Assembly (NCBI GenBank): GCA_029298735.1
Contig: JANSLP010000018.1
Coordinates: forward strand, 124,001 to 188,000
Direction of reading: 5' to 3'
Source of the DNA: Ophiostoma sp. CBS 140.51
Taxonomy: Eukaryota; Ascomycota; Sordariomycetes; Ophiostomatales; Ophiostomataceae
Length of the DNA: 64,000 nucleotides
Made by a program: the position numbers and the translations under genes. The notes beneath the pieces are model-generated. The model worked only from the letters and a program-made list of their open reading frames with translations. It ran no database searches and was not told the DNA's origin. Shown one piece after another: positions 20,554-32,689 of this stretch (the first letter of the stretch is position 1; each line of letters opens with the position of its first letter).

Positions 20554-22067
20554 TTAAATCGCCAAAAAGGTCACGAGGGATCGAGCAGGAACTGTAGTCC
20601 GAAACGTTCCGTCATTAGCCAAAAGCACTGGAGCGAGCTCCGTCATGTCGTTTTCGTTGTCTGTAATATAAGGTACTACTCTCTTCTCAAGCAACCGGCA
20701 GCCATCGAGCGTGAGAGACACATCGTAAGCCGCTGTGTCGTTATTGATGACCTGAGTGGCGATCTTACCGTCCGTGTTGACGAAGGAACTGACGTAAAGT
20801 AGTTCAGCCGATGACAAGGCCTCGACACGACGGGCGCCGGGACGGGCGAATTTGCTGAATTGGGCCATGGACCAGAATCGTTTGGACGTAACAATCTCAT
20901 CACCGAGCAGGTTGACAAGACCACTGTTGGTGGTGGAGTTCTCGGCGCCGATCCAGTACAGGAACCCGCTCACGTTTGCATTGACAAAGGCGATCTGGAC
21001 ATTGCGTGCCCACACCATGCCTTCGCCTGGCCCATTGACGTCGTAAAAGATGCGCGGTGTGTAGTCACCATCAAGGTCAGCCCACTCCGTCAGCCACGTC
21101 TTCCTGGTCGTGGAAAGCGGATATGTTGGTGCCGAGCTGTAGCCATGACCGGTGACGACATCAAGGTATGCCTCAGCCGGATCAGGACCAGCCTGGAGAC
21201 CAGCCATCATGGCTTCCTGCTCGTCCCAGCCAATCCCGTCACAGCAGTTGATTGCAAGTTCCATTCTCTCACGCTTGATTGTCTTGGCCAGAATGCGTAT
21301 GAAGTCTGCAGCCTGCGTACCATTTGACAGCATGCCAGCATAAGTTGCTAGAAAAATGATGGGCGAATTAGACATGTTCTCGTCATTTCAGCAATTCAGC
21401 TTGGAAAGCGGTACTCACCCGCAAATTGAGGCTCGTTGAGGAAGCCCAAGTTGTTGACCTTGACTCCGTGCTCCTCATAGAAACGAACCCATTGAATCAA
21501 GTAGTCTGCGTAGGCTTGCTTCCAGTCTCCAGAGGCACAGGTTTCGCCAGTGACCCCGCACAGGTAGCCACCATTGTTTTCGTCGTCGTTCGTCTTCATG
21601 AAGCCCGGCGCTGACCACGCATTGCCGTAAAGCGTTTGGAGGCCACGTGCCCTCGCCTGTTGAGCCAGGGGAAACTGACCACTGTCATACCCATCCCATG
21701 TGTAGTTGGGCTTGGCATATGGCGATCCTGGACTGAACGGCTCGATCGAGTTCATATAATTGCTGGCGGATGAGTTGCTTGAGCCAATGCCATTTCGTAG
21801 GATGGAAAATCCAGCACCGCTGTCGACGTCGTAAAGTAAATCCAGCAAGTTGGCCTGCAGAGATGGAGACAGCCCATCCTTGCCGAGAACGTCTTCCGCT
21901 CGCTGGAAAGCTTGTGATGCTCCAAGGCCATCAACTTCTTGGTATTTGATGGCCGCATCCACCGATATACTAGCGAATCGAAAGGACCTGGCTGCCTTGT
22001 GTCCCATGGCCAAGGAACCGTCGGCGGCCACGGCTAAGAGAATCATACGTAGAAACGATGTGGACAT
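20554..22067 (-). CDS. Secreted glycoside hydrolase family 30 (endo-beta-1,6-galactanase-like)
   Basis: An extracellular glycosidase of 480 residues. Exon 1 is 22067..21419 and exon 2 is 21347..20554; the 71-nt intron has a GTGAGT donor and a TTCTAG acceptor. The first 20 residues form a signal peptide (MSTSFLRMILLAVAADGSLA). The GH30 fold is shown by DGLGASQAFQRAEDVLG, the acid/base E212 in FLNEPQF and the nucleophile E304 in TWLTEWADLDG, followed by the C-terminal beta-rich side domain. DG(F/L)GASQAFQRA resembles fungal GH30 subfamily 5 enzymes that cut beta-1,6-galactan side chains of arabinogalactan. A beta-1,6-glucanase or glucuronoxylanase is less likely. The sugar transporter next to it may take up products, but the intergenic space carries no shared promoter. 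Confidence 0.88.
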
Positions 22068-23396
22068 GTTGATTTTGATCGAGCAATTTCATGAAGTTTC
22101 TGCGGTCTTGTTGCCGTCTTGCTTGCGGTTGAGTAGCTGGGCGATCTCCTTAATCCTTAAGTATTAGACGTTCTTTTATATTCTTTTATATTTCGACAAC
22201 ATCCCTGAAGCGCTACCCTTCTATATTGCTTGTGCGCCTCGTGTGGCCTTCTTCAAGACTCAACATAACAACTTCATGAGGTCTGTGCATCGGTTAAATG
22301 GAAAGTACCACCCAGGGATGCAACAGCAAGAACTCTTCCACTAGTAAAATGGGCAAAAGTTGGTGACGATCGTTCATTAAGTACGACAAAAGGAAAACAT
22401 TGGTTCATTCGGGGAGACAACGATTCGATTCACATACCCACAAAATGTCGTCACAGCACTAGCAACGGATAAATAGGAAATAAGTGGCTACGGTACTCGC
22501 TCTTCCCCTCATATCGGGGTTGACCGCGACAAACGTTTTTGTCAATTTGCGAACTCCGCACGGGATTAATTCAAAAGGACGAAGTAAAAATTCCCAGAAA
22601 TCGCCGGTTGCAAAAGCACTGTCTGCTTCAAGCACAAACTACCGAAAATGCCTGATTCTTGTTCCTAGGCTGTAAATAAAAATAAAAAAAGGGAAGGGGG
22701 GAGGGGGGGGGGGAGAAAGGAAGAATTGCAATATGGTAGACAAGAACAAGACTTTGTGCTTGTGGCGGCTCGCGATGTAACAGCCACAGAGCCATAGAGC
22801 CCCAGCAGGCACAACAAGGCGGCCATTGTTAGAGGTTGGGAGATGAAAAGGTCAACATGGAGTGAGTAAAGTAGATAGGGAGCGTGTACAGGATGTCTTC
22901 TTTAAGATTGTAGAGGTATTGTTGTTCGAAAGAGTGCCATTACCCGCGCGTGCAAAGCGTTGATTCAGAGACAAAGTTTGTGGTGCGACATCACAACATA
23001 GAAAACACAGAAACCCAAGAGTCTATAACAAAACTAGTATAAGGCATAATGTTTGAGGAAATAAATACAAGAAATTAAAGTTGGCGAATAATACGATAGA
23101 ATGGCACTGGTTGAGTGTTTATGGTCGAGCGTTTACTACATGCTCCATTCTCAGCGGTGCCGGCCACAGACAATAGTGCCATTGGCCGTGTCCTTGGCCC
23201 CGATATTGCCGGAGCAGCTAAACCTGGCTGTGGAGTCATGAATGAGGTCGACAATGTTCTGGTTGGCAATATAGGTATATAAGGCAACATGTATATAACA
23301 TGTGAACTACAACAAACATTGTCATAGCTTTTTGTTGACAGCTGTTTGATTGTTTATCTATGTCCTGGACGGCTATCTGCCTCATCGTTGCTGCTT
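22068..23396. other. Intergenic region, 1.3 kb, with a G-rich run
   Basis: This holds the promoter of the GH30 gene and the 3' flank of the MFS exporter. A purine tract at about 22678-22722 contains GGG, GGGGGG and a run of 12 G, which could form a G-quadruplex or be a slippage-prone microsatellite. No gene was recognised. Confidence 0.55.
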
Positions 23397-25283
23397 CTAG
23401 TGGAACCTGTTCTTCTCGGCCAGGGCGTCGTTCTCCAAAAAGACCTCAATCTTGTCCGTCATTTTGGGCGTAATGTCCTCGCAAGCAAATGCCAGACCAA
23501 TGCCGACAACACCAAACGCCAGGGATGCCAGAGCTGCGTTTCTCAAACCAAAAGCAGCTGCCGTCTTATACGCAGCGGCGACAGCCGTATTCACAGCATC
23601 AGTCACACCGGGGATGTTGGCAATACCAGCGGGGCCGTTGGAGATGATAGCGGGCATGAGCAGAGAAGCGGACGATTTGGGAAGACCGGCTGCCAAAGCT
23701 GCTGCCGTGATATCGCCACCCTTGGTCTTGATGCCGTTGCCAATGGCACTGGCATACGAAGAGGAAGCGACAGCACCGCCACCGTAGCGGGCCAGACCAG
23801 CAAGACCACCCGAGATGCCAAGATAGGTCTGTGGGACACCGAGCTGTGCATACGTGACGCCCAAGTAGGCAGCCACACCGTAGCTTGTCTGACCAAGAAC
23901 AACAAGAGCAATCATGAGTGCCTTGTTGGTCGGTGTCACCAGTGTCATGAGGCTGCCCCAGAGCACCAGTGAGAACACGGAACCAATCAGCTGCCAGCGC
24001 CAATGGCCGACGCGATGGCCAAACACCATCAACAACATGGCCCCAAAGGGAAGACCGACACTAGACGCCAGGGACAGTGCCATTTGTTCCGAGTCAGGCG
24101 TGTTGGCATCGATATAAAAGTCGTTAAGAAGTGTAGGAAAGATGACACTGAGACCATAGAAGAATCCGACCACAATAAACGACAAACAAAATGGAGCCGT
24201 GAATTCGCGGCCCTTGTGGCTGGCAAAGACGGGGGTCGGGCAGAGCGGGTACTTGACGTTGGAGAAGTGTTCCCAAAGGCCAAAGACAATGATGAAGACG
24301 AAACCAAGTGTGAGGGTGATGATGACTCGTTTGTCGCTCGCGTCGAGATACGTCGTGTAGACGACTGTCCTGGTTAGTCCTTATCCAAGAAATTTCAAAA
24401 GGAGGGCGTAATACTTACTACCAACAAGGACCATAACACAGCCTGGCGTGAAGAGTGCGGCGCCAACCCAGTCTAGTCCACGCAAAGCGTCCTGCCATGG
24501 AACACCACGGGGATGCTTCGGTGGGTAGTACAAAAAGGCAATGCCGACGAGGGCCAGAGCCGAGATGATAAAGCCGGCCCAGTAGATGTATGTCCAGCGG
24601 TTGTCGTCGTGGATAATAGCAGCACGGGCTACCACGGGGCCGATAATCATAATGTACACGAATCCGTCAGCGAGGACAACACCGACATGGCGGAACTTGT
24701 TGGGCAGCAGCTCGGGGCAGGCAATTAGAGCTACACCAGCTGTTCCAGATCCACAACCATTGAGAACAATACCGGCAATGTATTGGTTCGAGCCCTTTGA
24801 GGTGGCGAGAACAATGTACCCAACGGCGTTGACAAGGTTCGAGAAGAGGAGGAAGGGCCGGCGGCCGAAAAGGTCAGAGTTGGCACCGAACAAGAGGATG
24901 GTCACGGAGGCGGCAGTCGTGATTCCGGGGACAATCCAGGCCGAGAGGCTCGAGTTGCCCCAGCGGGCCATGAGCGTCGGGCCCATGTTGGAGCTGGTTG
25001 GTGTGCCCCAGAACGGGACACCGAAGCTAAGAGACAGGAGCTGCAGTCGATGTTAGATATCACCAATAATCTCATGTGATTGCCGGTAACTTACAAAAAC
25101 ACAGAGCCATGCCTTGGCCGTGACGCGTTCTTCCGCTGGTGAGCCGTCAATATCAGCCTTATCGGCGGGTAAGCCAGAGGCAGCTTGGTCGCCACCGCTG
25201 TCGTCTCCTACATGTTCAATGGTGTCATGTTGAGGAACATCCGCCTTGTCGGCTACCCGCTCGGGGAGCTCAACGGATGTCAT
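23397..25283 (-). CDS. MFS exporter of the TRI12/DHA2-like family
   Basis: A plasma-membrane transporter of 592 residues with about 14 hydrophobic segments. Exon 1 is 25283..25095, exon 2 is 25040..24419 and exon 3 is 24364..23397; both introns are 54 nt, with GTAAGT donors. The N-terminus is a 60-residue acidic cytosolic tail. After the first helix come FGANSDLFGRRPF (the MFS loop motif), CGSGTAGVALIACPELLPNKFRHVGV and DDNRWTYIYWAG. These are typical of the fungal trichothecene-efflux-pump family, whose members export diverse metabolites or siderophores. A member of this family is not evidence that the organism makes trichothecenes, and no biosynthetic genes are next to it. The frame opens 16 codons earlier at 25331; MTSVELPE at 25283 was preferred. 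Confidence 0.85.
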
Positions 25284-28115
25284 GGTGAGAGGATCTCGTG
25301 ATGTTTGCAGTTTTGATTTTGAAACTTTCACGTTTGAGTTGTATGCATCTTGTTTGAAATTTTTTAAATAAAATTCAAAAGTACCATCAGCAACAATTCT
25401 TGACTCCTACAGATCTATTTGTATTCCCTTGATATCTTATGATCCATCACTGGCGACTAGCCGGTTGTTGTTAGGATATCCCCACGGGGAGAAAACATGC
25501 TTATGGGCTGGATTTGTTTTTGTGGATTATCTCGTACACAAAATCTGGGGTGAAGACCAGAAAAGTTAGAAAAAGACTGGATGCAGAGTGTGATAGCGTG
25601 CAAGGCTAGGACTTTGATTGCCGACTGTGCATGTCGCTGATCAACCCGTGCTGTTTTGTTAGTGTTGTGAGGTTTTTGTGTTGTTTAACCTGCGACTCAT
25701 TAGCGGTGTTTGTCCCCGCAGCTCTTGGCTGCTCGCTCTTGCTCCAGCGCTTACTCTCCTCGACTAGCACGGAGACAAGTTCCCGCGGATTCTGTTTTCC
25801 TCAAATTCCCTAGTGTTCTCCATACCCGCGACGAGTGATAGGCTATCGCACCTCCCCAGGTTCCTTCCTTTTCCCTATCACTCCTCACATTCTTTTCTCT
25901 CCTCTTTCTTTTTTACTTCCGGTCGGACTTTGAAGCGCGCAGCTCGCGGGGAAAGGTTCGCCAGGCTAAGTCTGGGGGGAATGACTGGGGGACTTTGGGG
26001 AGTTCTGGGGAAGACATCGAAACCAAGGCGGACATTGATGGCCGTGATCACAGGCAGCTCGGATAAGCCAGGATTTCTCGTCGCCATGTGTTCTCTTCAT
26101 TGCTCTCTTTATCGTCATTTTGATTTCAGTTGATTGCCTTTCTTTTTGTTCACCACCTCTCATCTCGGTGAACTTCACCGTGTGGTCGAGACCGTTCTGC
26201 CATTCTGCAAAGCACCCGAGAACACGGTAACAGTTTGCCAGATTCAGCAGAAATGCGACAGAATACTGACAGGAGATGATTCATTTCCGTTACAAGGTGG
26301 CAATACATTGGCAGTCGGCTCTTCTTTACGGCGTAAAACCGTCATAGTGTGATGAAACGGAATTGCCGGGAAATAAGACAACATAAATACGTCAAAGACG
26401 AAGAAACGAAATAGGGCTGCCGAAAACAGTATGCAGCTCATTTGATCACCGTTGTTGGGAAAAGGGAGAGCGACAGGGCCACTGCAACTGTGCGGAATTG
26501 CCGACTGGGCGGGCATCCTGACAGGGAATAACTGACACTAACCTCCGGGAAAGACTGAAATCATGTTTTCTCCACGGGGCCAGCTTGGCAGAAATTGAAG
26601 GGAATCTTGACAGAATATCCATTTAGTCGTTCTCGATTTCATATTTGACCAGTCGTTGTAGTGACAATTGTGTCCTATTGCGGACACATCGTTTCCGTGT
26701 TCATCAGCGAACAGTAAGATTAAAGTAGTTGCCAGAGATATCCCATAACAGCACAGTCTTTCGGTTATCTTCTCTCCTACTGGGTGGGTTGCTGACGGCC
26801 GCGGGATACACACGGGTAGATATCCGAGGATGAGCAAAGCTTCGACGGGGAAGGGGAGGCATGGAACGGGAAGGACAGCAAATTACGACGTTATGAAATA
26901 GACAAATCAGGGACGGAGTGTCGGAATGGAGGCGGGTGCTCGGAGATAATATTTTCATATCAAAAGCCCTGTAAAGAGAAGAAAAAAGCCACTGAAAGGA
27001 AAGTCAACAGCCACCGACTGAAAGACTGAAAGAGGGGAATAAAAGGAGTGAGACGTGACAAGCTCATGACAAGGTCAAGATTCAGGAAATCAATCTTCCT
27101 TTTGTTTACCACAGGCATGATTCGCTGCTCGCTTTGCTTCTCTTCTTGACTCGTTCGCGCCAGCTCTTCCCCTCGTTTCCCCCAGATTGAGTAGCCCTTT
27201 TTGGCCTTGGTATGATTTCTTTTTCTCCCTCTTTTCCTTCAGCGCCACCGACGACAGTCTGGCCTTTTTCAGTCGTCTTCCCTGTTCGTTTTTCCAGGCC
27301 CGCGACTCATTAGCTCATTAGCGGCCTACCTCCGCAAACAAGTTGGCCCAAAGAACGAAATAACCCATCAAACCTGTCGAAATTCCCCCCAAACCGGCTC
27401 TGTTTCCCCCGCAAGCCCTGTCCCGAGCCATTCCTTTTCAGGCCAGCAGGCAGACAGAATACGGCGTCTTGGGCTGTCCACTCACTATGTCCCACTGCTC
27501 TTGACAGTTCTTCCACTCTTTTCCCTCACTCTCCCAGCGGAGTCTCTTTTCCACTGAGGCGTTCCGGGGGCGGGTCGTAGGATGAAACCCCACTGTGCAC
27601 CAGTGCACAGTCTTTCCCACAGTTTTCCCAATGAAAAGTTCCCCGGCAGCTCAGAGACAGGTCGGATATCGATGCGCGTCGTCGTCCCAAGTCGTCTTAG
27701 TAGCCGGGGGACATGATATCGCCCCGGAGAATCCTTCTTTATTGCATTTTTAGTTACTCCGTACGGTGTGGAAGCGTAAAAGGTGTCGAAATTGTACATA
27801 AGGATGTCGAAAGTCTGCTTTGCACAGCGACAGCACGCGGAGCGTTTGATCTTTGACTCTTTTGACCTTTCTGGCGTTTGCTGAACTCTTTTGCGGACTT
27901 TGATGACCGTTTGCACCCAACGGACATTTTACACCGGCAACTGTCAACTCTTTTCTAACAGAGAACGATCAGCACCGGAAGATGACCATCGATGACCAAC
28001 AGCCAACACGCACATAATTTACCGAAGTAAATACGACACCACAAATCAACACAAACCAGCCCAAATTAACACAGATCAACACAAATCATACCACACTCAC
28101 ACACAACACCCGGAC
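25284..28115. other. Long divergent promoter region, 2.8 kb
   Basis: No gene is recognised between the divergent MFS exporter and the His-rich regulator. CT-rich and purine-rich tracts are frequent. The 13-mer GCGACTCATTAGC occurs at 25692-25704 and 27302-27314; the second copy runs straight into another CTCATTAGCGG. The region is long enough for an untranslated leader or a non-coding RNA, which sequence alone cannot show. Confidence 0.5.
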
Positions 28116-30419
28116 ATGGAACTCCCTTCTCGCCCATGGGATACAACGCCCATGGGCTACGGCATGGACCACCGACGCGACAGCAGCAGCAGCTACCCCG
28201 ACCATGAGGAGCACCACCACAGCCAACATACATACCACTCACAACATTCACATCATTCACACCCTCACCCAACACATTCACTACCAACACCACCCACAGC
28301 TGCACGAAACCGCCGGGGCAGCGGTGAACCTTCCAAACAGCTCGCCTGCTCCAGCTGTCGCAAGAAGAAAATCAAGTGCCAGCCCAACTTGGACGGCGGC
28401 CGCTGTCGAGCCTGTCTACGGTCCGGCGCCGAGTGTCTGATCCCGGCCGTCGACGAGCGCAAGCTGTCCAACTCCAAGAAGCTGGTCAGAGAACTGTACG
28501 CCAAGATTGCCTGCCTCGAAGCCGAACTGCAGTCACACCGGCAAGCCACCACGCATCATGTGCCAAGGGAAGATATCCGCCGGGACAGCTTCCACCATGT
28601 CATTGGCATCGACGACCGGAAAACGCCCGAAGGCGACGAGTTCGTCGGCCCCGTCTCATCACCCGGCAGCCAAAGTGACCGGTCTGGCGGTGCCGCCTCC
28701 TCATCTTCGGACAACATGATTATCCGGCTCTGTGGAGGCTACCGCCAACTGAACAGCGACCGTGTCGGTCGGCTGCGGTACTTTGGCCCGACATCCAGCT
28801 TACACTTGGCCGAAAGTGTCACGTCATCCATCTTGTTGCGAGGCGAACCGACCACACATCCTTCGCGCTCGGGCGGTAGCGTCGTGTGGCAAGACGTCGT
28901 ATCGGAAGCCCTGCAAGACCACCTCTTTGAACTCTACTGGACATACCAGCACCAAGTCATTCCCATCATCCACAAGGAGGCCTTTTTGCAAGACTTTAAG
29001 AGTGGCCAGACCAAGTACTGCAGCAAATTACTGGTGCACTGCATTCTGGCAAGAGCGGCTGCCATCTCGGACCGGCCCAACATCCGCGCCATGGCCCTGG
29101 TCGAAGACGAAGTCAATGAGGACCCGCCACTGCTGGTGCGACGATGTGCCGACTTGTTAGATGCCGAACTCAACCAGCCGGGCATCACTACACTCCAGTC
29201 GCTCGAGCTGTTGAGTGAAATCTATTGTGTAGTCAGCAATGACACAAAGGGCTGGATGGATGCCGGCGGGGCCAGTCGACTTGCTTTTGAGCTGGGTCTG
29301 CACAGCGATATGGAAGGGCTGAACCAGGCCACGACTGCTAGCCTCACTCCAGTCGAGACGGAAGTGCGCCAGATTTGTTTCTGGAGTTGTTTCTCGTTTG
29401 ACCGGCAATGGGCATTGTATCTGGGCCGGCCACAAATGATTAAGCTCGACGACGTCACAGTCCAGAAGCCCAACACACGGCCATCCCTCGTCGGTGGGCA
29501 CAAAACGTCTCTCGAGCTGCGCATGTCTGCTTCCTGGGCCAATCTCCTCGAAATTGTAGGCATTCTGTGTGATGCCCTTAACGGCGCCCAGACGACCCGC
29601 CACCGCGTTGCTGCCCTCGACCGCAGCTTCCGCGACTGGTACACAAACTTGGATGCCGAGTTCCGATACAACCCACAACAGATTCCGGCTGTGTTCCACT
29701 TGCACATGCAGTACTCGGCCGCTGTCATCCTGTTGCACCGCCCACTCGCCCAGTTTGGCAATGCCCAAGAGGATCCCAAGACCAACCAGCCACCTTCCTA
29801 CTCACAAGGTCCCTATGGACAATACCAACCACCCCGTCCCTCACCCAAAGAGACCTCTCGCCAGATATGTATACAGCACGCCTGTCTCATTGCCCAGTAT
29901 CTACAACAGTATGAGGAGTGCCATGGCAGTCTCCGGACTCTGTCGTGGATCACTCTGCACATGATTGGCACAGCAGCAACAACACTGATTGCAACACTGT
30001 CTGAACGTCCTGGAAGCAGCAGTAGCAATGCTGCCTACCTTGTCTCGTCACTCCAGACATGCATCCGGTCTCTGGGTGCCTTGGAAGAGAGCCATCTGCC
30101 AACCCGGAGAGTGCGCAAGCTCATCCTTCATGCCATGCGTCTGTTGAACCTGGAGAGCAAGTTGGCCACTACGTCAACAACAAGTGCCTCTGCATCATCT
30201 TCATCCACATCCTCCTCCTCGTCTCTTGTCGCTCCCATCCACACGCCTGCCGGCACTTGGGCCCCGGCTTCAATTGACATGCCCATCGGCGGCATTTGGG
30301 CAGGTGAAGCTCACTCCACAATTCATGCTGAAGCGGCTGCGTTTGATGAGTTTTTGCCGCCAGGGAATTATGGATCACAAGCTGAGATGCTGTTGTCTTT
30401 TGAGTCGCTGCTGTATTAG
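28116..30419 (+). CDS. Zn2Cys6 transcription factor with His-rich N-terminus
   Basis: A nuclear regulator of 767 residues in one exon. The first 75 residues contain a His/Ser/Gln-rich tract (about 32-54) with HH and SQH repeats. The zinc cluster follows at C78, C81, C88, C97, C100, C107, with an eight-residue central loop (CQPNLDGGRC), then a predicted coiled coil (about 113-140). The fungal-specific domain covers about 240-480, with the EVRQICFWSCFSFDRQWALYLGRP core. A Ser/Thr-rich stretch (about 685-710) precedes the acidic, hydrophobic tail, a likely activation region. The Rieske gene starts 320 bp downstream on the same strand and the EthD and zinc alcohol dehydrogenase genes lie just beyond, so local control of that set is plausible but not shown. 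The start follows CACCCGGACATGG and no upstream in-frame ATG competes. Confidence 0.9.
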   Translation: MELPSRPWDTTPMGYGMDHRRDSSSSYPDHEEHHHSQHTYHSQHSHHSHPHPTHSLPTPPTAARNRRGSGEPSKQLACSSCRKKKIKCQPNLDGGRCRACLRSGAECLIPAVDERKLSNSKKLVRELYAKIACLEAELQSHRQATTHHVPREDIRRDSFHHVIGIDDRKTPEGDEFVGPVSSPGSQSDRSGGAASSSSDNMIIRLCGGYRQLNSDRVGRLRYFGPTSSLHLAESVTSSILLRGEPTTHPSRSGGSVVWQDVVSEALQDHLFELYWTYQHQVIPIIHKEAFLQDFKSGQTKYCSKLLVHCILARAAAISDRPNIRAMALVEDEVNEDPPLLVRRCADLLDAELNQPGITTLQSLELLSEIYCVVSNDTKGWMDAGGASRLAFELGLHSDMEGLNQATTASLTPVETEVRQICFWSCFSFDRQWALYLGRPQMIKLDDVTVQKPNTRPSLVGGHKTSLELRMSASWANLLEIVGILCDALNGAQTTRHRVAALDRSFRDWYTNLDAEFRYNPQQIPAVFHLHMQYSAAVILLHRPLAQFGNAQEDPKTNQPPSYSQGPYGQYQPPRPSPKETSRQICIQHACLIAQYLQQYEECHGSLRTLSWITLHMIGTAATTLIATLSERPGSSSSNAAYLVSSLQTCIRSLGALEESHLPTRRVRKLILHAMRLLNLESKLATTSTTSASASSSSTSSSSSLVAPIHTPAGTWAPASIDMPIGGIWAGEAHSTIHAEAAAFDEFLPPGNYGSQAEMLLSFESLLY

Positions 30420-30738
30420 GGGAGGAAGCGGGTGGTGTATGATTTATGTTGTGTCATGACTCATGTTTTCTTTCACATACTTATGCTATAATTTTTACTG
30501 CTCTTCATTGATTACCCCGTATCGTTAGGTTTAAGTAGACGCTTAGATCTAGATTTTCATTCCTGTTGAGTTCAAACTGCTGTCATTGAGGGTGTCCTTC
30601 TGAGTGTTGCAAAATGGAAGCGTTGATTGGCTAGCGCATACGTTTTAGTGGGTCCCGATTTTCATCGGCTCTGGTAAGATTTCACTTTGGCACCAAAATG
30701 ACTTCGACAAGACAGCACCGACGACACCACACATCGAC
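30420..30738. other. Intergenic region, 319 bp
   Basis: This is the 3' flank of the His-rich regulator and the promoter of the Rieske gene. No motif was recognised. Confidence 0.55.
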
Positions 30739-31383
30739 ATGATCAACTCCTTTTGGTCGTCACGCCAGCGCGGCGATGCGGCATGGTTCTCAGCCGGACC
30801 GGCCTCGGCCTACCCGGACATCCAGCCGATGGACGCCGATGCTGTTGTCGCCGAAGTCATTTCCACACCAAGACCGTGTGGTGCGCCACCCAGTCCGCCC
30901 GTTCCCGGCTGCAAGATCTTCCACGTCGCTGAAGATGCCAGTACTGGCGCTATGAAGGGTACTCAAGTCCAGCTACAGGACGTCGCGCAAGTTGAGGGCA
31001 CCGATGCGCTCAAGGACCAGGTGCTCGTCTTTCAATACAAAGGCGCATTTCACGCCGTGGATCATGTGAGTACTACCGTCTCTCAATGAAGTCGAATATT
31101 GCTGACCGTATAGAAATGCCCGCACATGTCATATCCCCTGTCCAACTCAACGCCATTTGACATTGAAGACTTTGGTATTGTGTTGAGTGCCGGCATTACA
31201 TGTCCCAAACACGGTTGGTCTTTCGATATGTTTACTGGCATGGGCGACCGAGGTAACTACAGACTCCAAATCTGGGAGGTTGAGCTGAGGGACAAGACTG
31301 GCAAGGTCACAAAGGCGACAGAGAAGAACGTCGACGTGTCAGACAAGGATGTTTGGGTACGAAAGAAACAACGGATAGGGTGA
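30739..31383 (+). CDS. Small Rieske [2Fe-2S] domain protein
   Basis: A 198-residue electron-transfer protein. Exons are 30739..31065 and 31114..31383; the 48-nt intron has a GTGAGT donor, a GCTGAC branch and a TATAG acceptor, and splits the first cluster motif exactly. The cluster ligands are C111-x-H113 and C139-x2-H142, in the pattern CPHMSYPL then CPKHGWSFD. This 26-residue spacing and the following basic tail resemble stand-alone fungal Rieske proteins related to dioxygenase ferredoxins. No transmembrane helix or clear mitochondrial presequence is seen, so it is unlikely to be the bc1 Rieske subunit. It could donate electrons to an oxygenase, but no oxygenase is adjacent. It converges on the EthD gene with 103 bp between stops. 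Confidence 0.85.
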
Positions 31384-31486
31384 GCATTATCGAGAAAGAG
31401 CATTATGGCGTTATGGTTTGTACATTGCTAGGTTCTATTTACATGTAATCTTATCGCCCCTTTCATTTCACTTCCCGGTCATTGCT

Positions 31487-31930
31487 TTACTTCTTCTCCT
31501 CGCCACGGTAAATATCCCGCGTGTGCTCCGTCACCGGCTTGCCGTCCTGCACCACCAGCCAGTCCTGCCCAATCGTCATTTGAATGTTGTCCACGTCAAT
31601 AAAGGCCAGCTCGTCGTCCCGGATCTTTTCAAGGTACTCGGGATCCTTGAAAGCATTCTGGAACTCGGCAAAGTCTCTGACATAGGCATCGCTGATGCCG
31701 TCAAACGACAGCATCGGCCGGCCGGCTGCCTTGGCCATAGCCTCGCCCAGCGCCTTTGTCTCGGGCGTCGTGTGGTACTGCCGGTACTCGACCACGCCGT
31801 GCCGCATCATAAAGTCTAGCACCATGGGGCCGTGCACCTCGGTCCAGTGCTTGTAGAACTGCGCCTCCGTCAGTCCCTTTTTGCGTGGGATCAGCGTCGT
31901 GATGCGGATGAGCTTCTCGGTGTTGGACAT
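31487..31930 (-). CDS. EthD-domain protein (dimeric alpha/beta-barrel fold)
   Basis: A 147-residue intron-free protein. The ferredoxin-like EthD signature is clear: an N-terminal IRITTLIPRKKGLTEAQFYKHWTEVHGP with the conserved W-x2-VHGP, a second strand YRQYH, and the DAYVRDFAEFQNAFKDPEY segment. Fungal EthD proteins act as cyclases, decarboxylases or dehydratases in polyketide and aromatic pathways, or have unknown roles; the H in EVHGP is often catalytic or structural. The start MSNTEKLIR is the only sensible one. It is divergent from the zinc alcohol dehydrogenase at 32690, which together with the Rieske gene suggests an aromatic or polyketide-type oxidation step (inference). Confidence 0.9.
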   Translation of the reverse strand: MSNTEKLIRITTLIPRKKGLTEAQFYKHWTEVHGPMVLDFMMRHGVVEYRQYHTTPETKALGEAMAKAAGRPMLSFDGISDAYVRDFAEFQNAFKDPEYLEKIRDDELAFIDVDNIQMTIGQDWLVVQDGKPVTEHTRDIYRGEEKK

Positions 31931-32689
31931 GGTGGCGGTTGCGCGTGGCAGGATAATTGTTGGGTATTATGTGAATGTCAAGTCAGGAGAAATTATGAAG
32001 AATGAAATGATAGATATTCTAATCTTCAGCACGATTTCTGGTTCACGATCCCCAGCTCGCTGGTTCTTATTTAATCAATCGCTCTCTGATAAGCCACCAT
32101 AACAACTGTCTCTCACAAACGGGACTCAAAGTCCAGCCTTTGGTGCAGGGAGCATGAGCAAAGTCGGATGAATCATTAGCGCACAGCTACTCAAAGAAGC
32201 CGACCAGGGTCACAACAGTTGTGCACATGCCTGCGGGGAACCCTGTACTCTTCGTTTACTTTTTCCGAACTGACCCGCTCGTCTTCCTTGAGTGATTTAT
32301 TTATTTATTTAACTTTTACTGCTGTATCTCTCACCTCCGCCGGACATATCCTCCGTCTTTTGTCTCCACAGAACGGCACAGGGTACAATTACCAGCCTTG
32401 GCAACGGACTTTGAACACCGGAGGTGTGCCACACGCAACCACCGACACGACCTCCGGGCGGACATTGACGTCAGAGGAGTTCAAGAGAGGGCAGAAACGA
32501 CAATGTGATACCGTGAAGGTGACTGGTGACAATGATAAACATTCTTTAAATACGAATGTGAGAAGGGATGTTGTAATGAGTAAAGCGTAGTGTAAACAAA
32601 TCAGCCACAAACGAAACCTAGAGCAAACGAGATTGTCCTGTCGTTCATCACTCTCAACCTCGTCAACAATACCAAACACCATACCCATC
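31931..32689. promoter_or_regulatory. Divergent promoter, 759 bp
   Basis: This is the shared upstream region of the EthD and zinc alcohol dehydrogenase genes. A short (ATTT)n run lies at about 32297-32313. I found no convincing operator. Confidence 0.45.

Noticed and set aside
23397..25283. Part of a trichothecene cluster
   Set aside because: Only a transporter of the TRI12-like family is present; no terpene synthase or tailoring P450 is in the window, and the family exports many compounds.
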